This document shows, piece after piece, positions 45,686-57,326 of a stretch of DNA of 64,000 nt. The first letter of the stretch is position 1. Every line of letters begins with the position of its first letter. Made by a program: the position numbers and the translations under genes. Below the pieces are notes generated by a model. It searched no databases. It saw nothing but the letters and a program-made list of their open reading frames with translations, and was not told the DNA's origin. The stretch is from Eonycteris spelaea (taxonomy: Eukaryota > Chordata > Mammalia > Chiroptera > Pteropodidae): contig PUFA01000570.1 in assembly GCA_003508835.1 (NCBI GenBank), positions 62,001-126,000 of the forward strand, in the 5' to 3' direction.

Positions 45686-45798
45686 TTTCAAGGCAGGCAG
45701 GCCTCCTAAACGTTCTCCGGGAGTGTTGCAGGATAATGCTCGCCTTTTGCCTCATTCAGTCCCAGGCCTCTTATCACCAGGACTTATCACTCCAACAG
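45686..45798 (+). CDS. DACH2: DACH2 internal coding exon (dachshund family transcription factor 2)
   Basis: This is an internal exon of a SKI/SNO/DAC-family nuclear cofactor. DACH proteins act with SIX and EYA proteins in developmental transcription control and bind chromatin through an N-terminal DACHbox-N (winged-helix-like) domain. The exon begins with one base that completes a split codon, then 37 full codons, then the first base of a Gly codon (113 bp). The peptide starts FKAGRPPKR, continues SPGVLQDNARLLPHSVPGLL and ends SPGLITPT. The basic GRPPKR motif lies just C-terminal to the DACHbox-N domain in the family. The PHSVPGLLSPGL stretch fits DACH2 better than DACH1, which from memory has PHSVPGLMSPGI. 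The reading frame has no stop or frameshift. Both splice sites are canonical: a pyrimidine-rich tract with AACAG before the exon and CAG/GTAATA after it. No other exon of the gene was recognised in the window, as expected for its very large introns. A retrocopy is unlikely because introns flank both sides. Assignment to DACH2 is by recalled family sequence. Confidence 0.93.
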
Positions 45799-45804
45799 GT
45801 AATA
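45797..45804 (+). promoter_or_regulatory. DACH2: 5' splice site (donor) of the DACH2 exon
   Basis: The exon ends CCAACAG and the intron starts GTAATA, a good match to the mammalian donor consensus. The coding sequence breaks after the first base of a Gly codon. This suits the family peptide, which continues as PTG followed by an alanine-rich stretch encoded by the next exon. Confidence 0.88.
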
Positions 45805-46534
45805 AATTCATCCGATGATCAATCCTTGTCTCTTTATATGTCCAACATTTGAAATAAACTAATATTGATCCAACTGCCTTGTCCTCAGAGCTTTTCAAGC
45901 TCTACTAGAGGTTACATTATTGAATTTTTGAGTATTCATGAAAGCAATTTTGTTACTCAAGTGACTCAAATCAAATGGATATGACTTTAAAAAAATAATT
46001 TTCATTTTCTTGCAGTAAATTCCTTTCAAGGCCTTATTTTGAGTGTGTATATATGTTTTTGTGTGTTACGGGGAGGGATGAAAGGATGCAGGTATGGGTG
46101 TTTATTTTTATGTGTTATGGGCTGGCCAAACTAGCATTATCTCAAAGCCTCCTATAGGAGGCACCATGCCTGCTTACTTATAAATTCAGTAATATTCTTT
46201 TTGTTTTCAAGGGTTCTGGGCACCTATGTATCTTGTCCAAGTTATTACTCTAAGTTAAAGAATAGAAAGAAGATATATCCCTTATGATTAGAAAAGAAGA
46301 AAGTGCAAGTGGTCATTATCTTAAAAAAGAATCCAGTGTTTTCCTTTGAACAATGTGATAAACAGTGCTCCCTAAAAATATGTCTAATTAAATTAAATTG
46401 AACTTTTGGATTCTCTATAAAAGAACCTAAAAGTGCAAAAAAACTTAGACTTAACATTTCTCTAGTTGAAATTTAAAAATCATTAAAGCTATTACATGGC
46501 ATAAAATGACTTCAGTGAAATGAGATCTTTATAA
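45805..46534. other. Intronic sequence after the exon
   Basis: No gene and no recognised repeat. Confidence 0.5.
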
Positions 46535-46960
46535 ATTCAATGATACGATAATTTATAAAGCACCTACTGTGTTTTGGGTATTATATCTTAGACAATGCAA
46601 AATTACATGAGTAGTAGTCCTTGTCACAGTAAAATTAAGGAGAATGATATGTAAACTAATAATTGCATTAAAGTATGATAGAGATTATAATACAAGTACA
46701 TGCAAGTACTATAAGATCACAGAGATGGGGAGCAACTAAATCAATTTGCTAAATTGGTTAATGCTCAGGGAGATGGGAACTTTGGAGCTCTCTCTTATAG
46801 ACTGTTAGGCAAATGAAGAATTGGGGAAAATATTACAGGCAGAGAGAAGACTATAGACAGATATACACTGGTGAAAAATTGCCTAGTGTGGTACGGGGAA
46901 TGACAATTACGTTGAAGATATGCAGCAGAGATTTGAAGTCAGAGACTCATAAGTATTTTG
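46535..46960 (+). repeat. Ancient interspersed repeat, same type as at 845
   Basis: TTTATAAAGCACCTACTGTG, TTTTGGGTATTATATCTTAG, GAGTAGTAGTCCTTGTCACA and ATGTAAACTAATAATTGCAT, followed by GAGATTATAATACAAGTACA, match in order the mammalian repeat beginning 'TTTATTGAGCACCTACTATGTG'. Diverged. Confidence 0.6.
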
Positions 46961-47859
46961 GTTAGAAATGGTGGGAAAGACATCTTGTGAAGCTAGCTTT
47001 TTTATTTATCATGTTTAGCAGTTTAGGATTTTCACTGTAGACCAGTAGTTTCCAAAGTGTCTTTTTAAGAATTTTCTTACTGGCTGACATGGAATTGAGG
47101 AAGAATTTCCAGGTTCCCCTCTTCTGCCTCAGTTAGAATTTACATTTCCTAATTCACATAGGATTTTGTTTAAATTTTAAAAAGCTGATGTAGGTAAAAG
47201 GAATCACTGCTAAGTAACTAAGTAAATGTTTCTACAAAACTGCTGTGGAGGGTAAATAACAAAAAAGGGAAGGAGGATCAGTTGCTCCAGTTCAAGGGAG
47301 AAATACTGAAGACTTTGAACTAAGGAAAATTCAATGGAGTGGAAAGAAGGTTCAGAGTCATTTAATAATTAACATTAATTATACTTGATAATTAATCAAA
47401 ATATAGGGTAAGAGAATGAAGTCTAGGATGCTTCATGTCTAGAGTGGGTGACAAGCTGGATAATGGTCATTAGCTAAGATGGAGAATTTAGGATGAAACT
47501 AGGCCTTTGGAGTTACATAATGATTTTTGTAAACTTTAAGTATTTACAAACATATTCTAATACAAGAAGAAAGTATTCCTGTGCGTATAAATTAAATATA
47601 GAAGGGATAACAGTGCTTGGATATATCTTGGGGTTCAATAAATGATCATCTATTTCTTGTATTCTAAAAATACATTGACAGAGACTAGAAATAGTACCTT
47701 GTAAATAATCAGATCTGTGTCCAGATTTTGAGGGAGCATTTACATTAAAGAAAAAAAAAAGATTTTAAAATTACCTTGAAGCTAATGTACTCTGAGTAAA
47801 TTTTAGTACCTTATCTGTTGAATAAAACCTGTAATGCATATTACTTCATATTATGTACC
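46961..47859. other. Intronic sequence, no feature recognised
   Basis: Unique-looking, possibly with further remnants of the preceding old repeat to about 47060. Confidence 0.45.
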
Positions 47860-48065
47860 AGACATGGGTGCTAAGAATTTTCTATACATTTTATTTAATT
47901 TCCATAGTAGCCTTAATAATATTGTCTTCAATTTTTCAGGTAAAAAAATTATGGCGTGGTAAGTTTAATCGCTTAGGGTCAAAAGCAATTGAGTGGCATT
48001 ACTGGGTTTTCAAGCCCAGGTTTATTTAAAACTTCAGAGCCTGTATTACTTCCTCATCAGCATGC
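47860..48065 (-). mobile_element. MIR SINE, antisense
   Basis: ACATTTTATTTAATTTCCAT, GTAGCCTTAATAATATTGTC, TTAATCGCTTAGGGTCAAAA, TTTTCAAGCCCAGGTTTATT and CAGAGCCTGTATTACTTC mirror MIR on the reverse strand. Confidence 0.78.
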
Positions 48066-51000
48066 AAAATCCAGTGTGAGTTTTCATTTCTTCCTAATTT
48101 ACTTGATATATATGGTTCACCCCCTAACCAGATAATTGAGCCTCTTTCTTTGGATTACAGTATTGGCCTTCCCTCCTACAATTTGGATCTACCATTATGA
48201 GAGCCATTGAAACAAAAAATTTTAATTTTTAACTCTTTGTACCTAGAATGAAGAAGATAGAGACAGATAAGGCATTGAGTGGGGAAAGGCATGTGCACTT
48301 CTGTCTAAATGGAAGACAGAAAAATAATGTTAAGCAACGGGAGGAGGAGGAATCTGCACAGATCTACAGTAATTCCTCGCATTAGTTTAGTTTACATGAA
48401 TTTATTTTACATGTCCAAGAATATCTTATTCACTTATGGTCAAATATAAAAAAGAGAAATGCTCTGTAAAGCTCAGTAGAAATAATTCTGGGATTATGCA
48501 TTATTTTGGATTAAGCACACCACTTTACTCCTGCTTTAGCAAAGATAATTGAATTGGAATCGATTCTCAATTTAGCTATCAGCAAGTCTCATATCTAACA
48601 TTATATTTGACATTACTATACATTACAAACTTCATTTTCATTAATTTTATTTAAAAAACATTTGAAGAACTCAATTTATATTTTTAATATAGTTATAACA
48701 GGTTGAGAACTATCCTTTTTTCAAATGATTATTGAAATGTTTTACAATGCATTCCAGCTTTAGGTCCTTATGACTCAAAATATTTTTGTAAAGAAAAATA
48801 ATTATTCAGATATGTATACTTGTACATAAAACTAGAAGATTAGTAGTGAAAATAGTCTACTGCTGCATTCTGTTTCAATGTCAACGTGTGTGGGGAAGCC
48901 CCTTTGAACCCTGCTAAGTTTTCCTAAGTAATAAAACTTGTTATTTCTTTTCATTTATAACTTGAAAATGGGATATAATGTAACAGAGTAGAATAAATGA
49001 TGTCTCTTTTAAGATATTGTGATGTTTTTGTATATAATTTTGTCTTTAAATTTGTTTTCTCCCTAGCAATTACAAAAAAAATGCAAGTGAAAGCTATGCT
49101 AAAGTCTCTAGTATTAATAAATATATTTTTTTAGCAAATTAAAAACTATAAACAAGAAATGTATGTGGGTGTATGTGGTGTAAGGTCATTAAAATACTTT
49201 AGGGTTTTAAATGTACTTAGGTATCTAAAAATTACTTTAGCAAACTCTTGTTTTTATATAAATAATCAACATCTAATTACTTATGATAAGTCTTATTTAC
49301 TAAGAACTCATAAGATCTCTTTTTGCCAACATTCTTTGATATTCATTTGGATATTATATCTATGTAACTATGGACAGAGGTATATAATATCTATACCATC
49401 TATTTATACCTATAGATAAAGAATATATATTTATTCATTTTTTTATTTAACATACATTTATTGAACATCTATTCTGCATCAACACATGAGAAAATAATTG
49501 CAACGCATTAATATAAGGCATTTTGTAAGTCATAATTTTCCCAAATTCCATTTAAGCATTTTCCCTAATTATTGCAAAATGATGAAAGTTTGATTGTGTT
49601 TTTCTTCATATATTGAACTGCTTATATTCTCATTTTCATGTTTCTGTCTCTGTTCCTGTTGTATAACCCATATCTTAATTCATTGATTTCACATTAATAC
49701 ATAATAATACCTTTTTATAGTATTTTCTGTAAAATCAGTTGGGCTATAAGGAGGAAAAGTGGAGGGAATAACCTCCCCATCTTTCTCTGCAGCTTTACAG
49801 AAGTGCTAATATCCCTGGATCACATAGAAAAGATGGATTAGTTGTGTGTACCTTTGAATTTCCCAAAAGATGACTGCTCCCCTTTCCTTAGCTTGTGAAG
49901 CATTTCAAATAGCCAGATATGGAATTTGGCATGAGAGAGATTTAAACTGATAGCTTACAAGGAAGTAATAAAGTGCGTCAGATAAAATTCATGTAGCATT
50001 CATTCCTTAAAAGGTAGAGAACTCTTTAGCTGTTTTTTTTTTCCCATCGAGCTCTATTGTGGCAAAATATTTTTAGGAATTTCAGCTGTTATCCATGTCC
50101 CTGGGTAACTAACTGAGCCTATTAAGATCCAATACAGTAAAGTGGCTACAACACTCAATTCGGGATTGGCAGAGCCACCAGTAGAATCCTGCCAAATTTT
50201 GATAGTGTGATGTCAATTTCATGATATAATATAATGCCAATTATCTTCATTACATCATTGGAATTAGTGTGCTCCTTTCTTTTCACGATGTATTTCATAT
50301 TCTCAATTAATTTGGATGCTAAGAAATGGTCATAAGGAAGACAGAAAGCTCCTAAGCCATTCTTTTGTGAATGTTAAAAGGAGAAATCAATTTAGAAAAA
50401 ACAAACAAACAAATCTTCCCTATGGTGTCTTAAAACATTTCTGTTTCTATGACTGTCTTTGGGTTTTTCAATGAGCAGTATTGTGTAAAACATGCTTCAT
50501 GTCACACAAACGGTAACTGCTTTTATGTCATTGCATTTTATTTAAGTTATTTCTTTATGCTCAGGAAGAACCATTGGCCTAATAGAAGCCAGAAGTTGAA
50601 TTACTAATATTTTCTACCATAGAGAGGAGTTTAGACTAACATGCAATTATATTTCCTCTGCTAATAAAAGCATAACTATATCAGTTTAATAACAAGAACT
50701 CCACTTATTACATTAGTTGGATTAGTTGGGTTTCCCAAATGCCAATTTCTGTGTTAATGTTTGTCAGTGTTTTTTTTTTTTTCTATACACGTTATATATT
50801 ATTTTAACCTAAAAATGCCCCCATCAATTTTTTTAGACTCCTGTCAAATATTTCTATCTTTCATGGGGCTGGCTCATAGAGCAAGAAACTATTGATTAAT
50901 TTCAATGTAACTGGAGGTGTAAAACTTGGATTTAAGCAAACCACACAGGATGCTGATGGTGATGATAATAATGGATGATGATGTTAATGAAATAATCTGT

Positions 51001-51089
51001 ATAATGTTTTATAAAGCGCAACTCCTGCATATTTAATGTATGCATTAGTTAAACTTTAAGTTTAAAAAAGAGTGATTTTCAAATATTTT
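48066..51089. other. Intronic sequence, no gene
   Basis: Unique-looking intron. 50090-50360 is a repeat-free patch with several ATTA/TAAT cores (for example GCCAATTATC, CTCAATTAATTTGG) and could be conserved. The 86-codon frame at 49159-49419 (+) has no recognisable family. Poly-T at 50034-50043 and 50770-50781. Confidence 0.5.
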
Positions 51090-51265
51090 CCCATTTGATA
51101 CTCTCTTCAATTATGTCAGCTTAGCATTAATATTTCTGGTTAACAGATGAATAAAATGAGTTTTCAAGAAGTTAAATAACTTGCCTCAAATCTCAGAGAC
51201 AGTAAGGGTGGAGCCAGAGTTTCAAAGCCCAGGTTTCTTGATCATTAATGCCATATTTTTACAAA
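51090..51265 (-). mobile_element. MIR SINE, antisense
   Basis: GTTAACAGATGAATAAAATG, GAAGTTAAATAACTTGCCTC, CAGTAAGGGTGGAGCCAGAG and TTTCAAAGCCCAGGTTTCTT mirror the MIR core on the reverse strand. Confidence 0.82.
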
Positions 51266-51934
51266 TACATTAAACTACATCTTTCCTGCAAAAATTTAGA
51301 ATTGAAAATTGAAGCTATAAATCTTCAGGATCATGTCAGAACCACTTAAGTTAAATATGACAGACAAGATGTTTGGTGATTATATGATTTTAATAAAATA
51401 AAATCTTGATCTTTCCTTTTTGATCATTCTTATAGAAATTCATACTTAGGGACAGCTAGTATAATTAAATAGGACTATATAATTTTCCAAGAAATTTAAA
51501 AAGTCTTTTGTTTTTAAACAGTTATAAGTTGTTCCTTATGACAATTTTTGAGTGAATTACTTTGACATATATAACTAATGAATTAATATGATTAAGTTAA
51601 TGAGAAATAGAAATGTTGCCAAACCCCCCTATTCTGGCTGTAATGTTGCTCCCCATTCACAGTTCTAGCCTCCTCCCGTGTTAAGAGGATCACTGATGAC
51701 TACAAACTGTCATTGTGATAAATGATATATCCTACAGTGCCATGCTTTCCATCTGGTCAATCCTCAAAGCATCTCCAAGTGAGAGGTCTCATAAAAATCA
51801 CGTATTCACAAGCCAAGTCTAGTAGATTATAGAAAGACACATTTGTATCTCCAGGGCCCATCCACAAACTTTGTTTTCCTCATCATATGCAAGAACTTAC
51901 ATGAAATGAAATGCACACCTTTCATAAGAAAAGA
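51266..51934. other. Intronic sequence, no feature recognised
   Basis: Unique-looking. Confidence 0.5.
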
Positions 51935-52295
51935 TGAAATACTGCCATTTGTGACAACATGAATGAATTTTGAGATAATCATGCTAAGCTAAATAAGTGA
52001 GACAAGAAATCAAGAACTACATGATTTCATTTATTTGTGGGATATAAAACTGAAACGAACAAAAGAACAAGACAAACAAAAACTCATAGACATGGACAAC
52101 AGTAGTGGTTACCAGGGGGAACAGGGGAGGGAAGGGAGATACATAAGGATAAAGGGTGTCACATATATAATTCCAGAAGGATATTTGACTTCTGGTGCTG
52201 AACAAACAATCCAATATACAGATAATGTGTTATAGAATTGCATATTTGAAACCTATATAATTTTATTAACCTAATAAAATTTAATTTAAAAGTGG
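51935..52295 (+). mobile_element. L1 3' end (ORF2 terminus and 3'UTR), sense
   Basis: GAAATACTGCCATTTGTGAC, GAGATAATCATGCTAAGCTA, ACTCATAGACATGGACAACA, GTAGTGGTTACCAGGGGGAA and TTGAAACCTATATAATTTTA end in TTAACCTAATAAAATTTAA. This is the same 3'UTR class as at 18.4 kb. Confidence 0.85.
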
Positions 52296-53664
52296 AAGGA
52301 AGAACATAACAAAATATCTGTTATTTGGTAGATGTTTAATATAAGTAAATATGTAAACAAAGAAAATAAGAAATACACAAATCTTCACCTACTACATGTA
52401 TCACTCATTCTACCCTTTATGCTAGCTTGCTTTTTTCCCAGAAGAGAAAGAGTATATTTAAATAACATGATAAAACTTTCAATTGTACAATATGCCTAGG
52501 GGATGATAAGTTGCCTTGTCTCTATCTTTTGTTGGAGGCAGTGGATGGCTGTATTGAAATAACACATTATACTAAAGCATGCAGTTAAGTTAATAAAAAT
52601 ATTATATATAGTTATTAAAATACACTGAGTATCAATCATTCAAGAAATCCTATAAAATACATTTTCTATTATTTTCTATCAAAAAATTAAAAAGTAAAAC
52701 GATTTAGCATCTACAGACATCACTTTTATGTTGTGACAAGAAATGAGTAACAAAAAATACCTTAATATATAGTTCCTGCCTTTAAAAAATCTATAGACCA
52801 TAAGGTATCCTGCCTTTATTATCAACCAAAAGTTAGGGTAGGAATTGGTTTATGTGTTGTTGCTGTTGGTGAAAATACATTGAGTAACTTCTTTGATCTT
52901 CTTTCTGCAATGTATACAATCTGGATCATGTTTTAAACTCATTTTGTCAATATTCAATGTAGAAAAAACCTTTCGTTCTCAAACTGACAAAATTTTATTG
53001 TACATTTGTACACGTCTGAGTCAATATAGATAGTACCCAAATATAGAGCTTAAAAATGCTATTAATATATGGTTTTCCTCTCTGAATTCTCTTGGTTAAT
53101 CCTTTTAATGTATACCTGAAGTGCCAGGAGAGAGGTTTTTAAAAAAAATCTTTCAGTAAAATATATTTGGGTTAGTGGATCATATGATATACTTACATGA
53201 TTATTAGAAATAAAAATTAGAATTATGACTTTAAATGAAAACACAAAAAGGCCAGATAAACTTTGACTCAATTTTTTCTATGAATGCTCAAAAGTGACGT
53301 TTTATTTTCAATGGTGTTACCTGTACAACCCAAGGACCAACACAGAAGAACTACCTTTTTAATCATATAAAAGGCCATTTCCCCCTTGCATCCTATGTGA
53401 AGGTACATTAAGTCACTTAAATCACAATAATAAAAAATAAATGAAAAGGATTGTGCAGAATAACAATGAATATTAAATAGAAGCCAGAGTAAGAGAAAAG
53501 GGGAGTTTCTCATATATGACTAACATTGGGTGAAAAAGGGAAATTGGCAATAACTGGTAGTTAGAGGGTCATCATATGCAACTGTGGGTTGCTGCCTAAG
53601 AATCATTATTTGAAAAAGACTGACAAAATCCTTTGCTAAAAATACACTATTAAAAAAAAACTTT
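52296..53664. other. Intronic sequence, no feature recognised
   Basis: Unique-looking AT-rich intron. Minus-strand frames at 53062-53271, 53268-53513 and 53520-53717 are chance frames without recognisable similarity. Confidence 0.5.
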
Positions 53665-53850
53665 GTAGATAGTAAATTGGCAGTTACCAGAGGGAATGGG
53701 AGAGGGCGAAGGTACATATGAGTAAAGGGGACAAATATTTGGTGTCAAAGGAAATCTAAATTTGGGTGGTGAACAAACAATGCAGTATATACATATGACA
53801 TACTGTTGAATTGTACACTTGAAACTTATTTGATTTTATTAATTAATATT
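53665..53850 (+). mobile_element. L1 3' terminal fragment, sense
   Basis: AATTGGCAGTTACCAGAGGG, GGGTGGTGAACAAACAATGC and GAATTGTACACTTGAAACTT, then TTTGATTTTATTAATTAATA. This is the end of the same 3'UTR class as at 18.4 and 52.2 kb. Its tail is directly followed by ORF2 sequence of another L1. Confidence 0.85.
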
Positions 53851-53859
53851 ACCCCAAAC

Positions 53860-56525
53860 AATGAATTGGTTATCAATGAGATCAAGGAAGAAATCAAAAG
53901 ATACTTAGAGAAAAAAGAAAATGAAAACACAATAACTCAAAATCTGTGGGAGACAGAAAAAGCAGTCTTAAGAGGGAAATTCATAGCAATACAAGCCTAC
54001 CTCAAGAAAAAAGAAAAAGCTCAAATAAATAATCTAACCTTACACTTAAAAGAATTATAGCAAAAAAATTCAAGAAGGAAAGCTCCCTAACTCATTTTAT
54101 GGGGCCATCATTACCTTGATTCCAAAACCAGACAAAGAATTATAAAAAAAGGAACCTATAGGCTGCTATCTCTTATGAACATTGATGCAAAAATCAACAA
54201 AATAGTATCAAACCAAATTCAGCAATACATTAAAAATATCAAAAACCATGATCAAGTTGGATTTATTCCAGGGATGCAAGATTGGCTTAATATCCACAAA
54301 TCAGTTAATGTGATATACTGCATTAACAAATCGAAAAATAAAAACCATATGATCATGTCAATAGATGCAGAAAAAGTGTTTGACAAAATCTAACAACCAT
54401 TTATAATAAAAACTCTCAGCAAAGTGGGAATAGAGGGAACATATCTCAACATATTAAAGGTGATATATGACAAACCTATAGCTCACATCACAATGGGGAA
54501 AGGCTAAAAGCATATTCCTTAAGATCATGAACAAGACAAGGATGCCCACTTTCACCACTCATTTTCAACACTGCATTGGAAGTCTTCACTACAGCAATAT
54601 GACAAGAGACACAAAAGTTATCCAATTGGAAAGGAAGAAGAAAAACTTTTGTTATTTGCCAATGACACGATCCTATATCTAGAGAACCCTAATGATTCCA
54701 CCAAAAAAAATGTTAGAATTGATCAATATATTCAGTAAAGTAGCAGGTTACAAAATAAATATTCAAAAGACAATGGCATTTTTATACACCAATGAAGAAC
54801 TTTCAGAATGAGAAAGTAAGAAAACAGTCCCATATATAATTGCTTTGAAAACAGTAGAATACCTGGTAATCCAATTAACCAAGGAGGTAAATGACATGTT
54901 TTCTGAAAATTGCAAGTTATTGAAAAAAGAAATTGAAGAAGATACAAATAAATGGAAGCATATACCGTGCTCATGGGTAGGAAGAATCAACATCATTAAA
55001 ATGGCCATACTACCCACAGCAATCTATAGATTCAATACAATTCCTACTGAAATACCAATGGTATTTTTCAGAGAGCTAGAACAAATAATCCTAAAATTTA
55101 TATGGAGCCATAAAAATCCCCGAATAGCCACAGCAATCTTGAGAAAGAAGAACAAAGTCGGAGGTATCACACTAGTAGATATCAAACTATACTACAAGGC
55201 TACACTAATCAAAACAGAATGGTGCTGGCATGAAATCAGATACGCTGATCAACCGAACAAAATAGAGAGCCCAGAAATAAACCCATGCTTATACGCTTAT
55301 TTAATATATGACTAAGGAGGTAAGAATATACAATGGGGTAAAGACACTCTCTTCAATAAATGATGTTGGGAAAATTGGATAGATACATGCAAAAAAAATT
55401 AAAAAGAAGCTGTATACAAGAATAGACTCAAAATGGATTGAAGAGTTAAACGTAAGACCCAAAACCATAAAACTTCTAGAAGAAAACATAGGGAGTAAGC
55501 TCTCTGACATTACTAACAGGAGTTTATTTTCAGATATACCATCTCAGAAAGAGAAACAAACAAGCAAAAATAAACAAATGGAACTACATCAAACTAAAAA
55601 GATTTTGTACAGTAAAGGAAATCAGCAACAAAACAAGGCAACTGACTGTTTGGGAGAAGATATTCACTAATGATACATTTCATAAAGGGTTAATATCCAA
55701 ATATATATATTATTGTTGAGTTATATAAGTTCTCTATATATTATATACAATATATTACATGTATATACAATATATACATGTATATATATAAATTATATAT
55801 GTATATATAAAATATGTATATATTGCATATATATATATATATATAAAACTTATATAACTCAACGACAAAAAAAAATTAATTAAAAAAATGGGCAGAAGAC
55901 CTGAAAAGATACTTCTCCAAAGAGGAAATACAGATGGCCAATAGACATATAAAAAGATACTCAAGGTTGCTAGCTTTAGAGAAATGCAAATTAAAACCAC
56001 AATGAGATATTACTTCATACTTGTCAGACTGGCTATCATCAATAATCAAAAACAATAAGTGTTTGCAAGGATGCAGAGAAAAGGGACTCCTCATATATTG
56101 TTGGTAGGATTGCAAATTGGTACAGACGCTATGGAAAATAGTTTGGAGGTTTCTCAAAAAATTAAAATGGATATACCTTTTGACACAACCATTGCACTTC
56201 TGGGTATTTATCCAAAGAAAACCAAAACAATAATTTGTAAAGATCTATGCACTCTAATATCCATGATAACACAATTATAATAGCCAAGACATGGAAGCAA
56301 TCTAAATGCCCATCAACAGATGATTGGATAAAGAAATTTTATTTAAAGAAATAAAATTGTTTATTGGATAAACAATAAAAAGTTTTTGTACAGTTTTTGT
56401 ACAAATGGTTCATATGTATATATAATGGAATATTACTTAGCCATTAAAATGAAATCCTACCATTTGCAATGGCATGGATGGAACTAGTAGAGGTTATTAT
56501 GCTTAGTGAAATAGGTCAGCCAGAG
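53860..56525 (+). pseudogene. L1 ORF2 pseudogene
   Basis: Readable blocks are, in order: the linker (53860-54060, with AVLRGKFIAIQAYLKKK); after a deletion, the reverse-transcriptase palm (54070-54393, with [20 protein letters not shown] and [12 protein letters not shown]); the catalytic box at about 54650-54668, where FADD has become FAND; and the thumb region (54845-55315, with [18 protein letters not shown] and [17 protein letters not shown]). The 156-codon frame 54845-55315 is the longest surviving piece. The C-terminal region from 55900 is broken. The deletion, frame changes and lost catalytic aspartate make it inactive. Confidence 0.88.
55695..55855. repeat. AT-rich (TATATACA)n-type microsatellite inside L1
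   Basis: Alternating TA/TATACA units with self-complementary stretches, placed between ATATCCAAATATATATATT and CTTATATAACTCAACGAC. The second L1 copy (about 57610-57640) has only AATATGTAAAGAACTCTTACAA there, given here in part, so this array expanded within this copy. Confidence 0.9.
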
Positions 56526-56880
56526 AAAGATAAATACCATATGATTTCACTTATATGCGGAATCTAAGGAACAAAAAGGGCAAACTAATCAAAAACCTAC
56601 TCATAAATGTAGTGGACAATTTGGTGATGGACAGAGAGGAGGGGGCTTAGGGGACTGGGAGAATGGGGCAAAGTGTTAAAGAAGTACAACTTAGTAGTTG
56701 ATAGTTGGTCACGGGGATAGGGAGCACAGCAGAGGAAATGTAGTTAACATTAATATGATGGCTAGGTGGAGGGCCAGGGGAAGGGAGGGAGCAATTTGGG
56801 GGATCGTTTTATGTACTATATAGATGTCTAAACAAAGTATTGTATACTTGAAACTAATTTAAATAAATAAATTTTTAAAA

Positions 56881-57246
56881 AATCTATGACATTTTCCAGA
56901 GAGCTATAAGAATAATCCTAAAATTTGTATGGAACCATAAAAGATCCTGAATAACCACAGCAATCTTGAGAAAGAACAAATTTGGAGGTATCGCACTACC
57001 TGATATCAAACTGTTCTACAAGGCCACAGTAATCAAAATAACATGATACTGGCATAAAAACAGATACATTGATCAATGGAACAGAATAAAGAGCCCAGAA
57101 ATAAATCCACATATATATGCTCATTTAATACATGACAAAGGAGACAAAGATATACAATGGGGTAAAGATAGTCTCTTCAATAAATAGTATTGGGTAAATT
57201 GGATAGTTAGATGCAAAGAAAAGAAAGAAAGAAAGAAAGAAAGAAA

Positions 57247-57326
<80 letters not shown>

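Larger units (their letters stand above)
53851..56880 (+). mobile_element. L1 lacking its 5' half: ORF2 middle to 3' tail, sense
   Basis: Starts in the ORF2 linker between endonuclease and reverse transcriptase and runs to a purine-rich 3'UTR (GGGGGGCTTAGGGGACTGGG, GATCGTTTTATGTACTATAT) and the tail ACTTGAAACTAATTTAAATA (ends about 56878). An internal deletion near 54060 removes the N-terminal part of the reverse transcriptase. A 150-bp AT repeat sits at about 55695-55855. An extra piece lies at 56330-56400. Confidence 0.9.

Noticed and set aside
45686..45798. Processed DACH pseudogene
   Set aside because: Unrelated intron-like sequence flanks both sides at exact splice consensus sites, the frame is intact and there is no poly-A tail or joined neighbouring exon.
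54845..55315. 156-codon open frame on the + strand
   Set aside because: It is the thumb region of a decayed L1 ORF2, not an independent gene.
55695..55855. Origin or palindromic regulatory element
   Set aside because: It is an AT microsatellite that interrupts L1 ORF2 and is missing in the neighbouring L1 copy.
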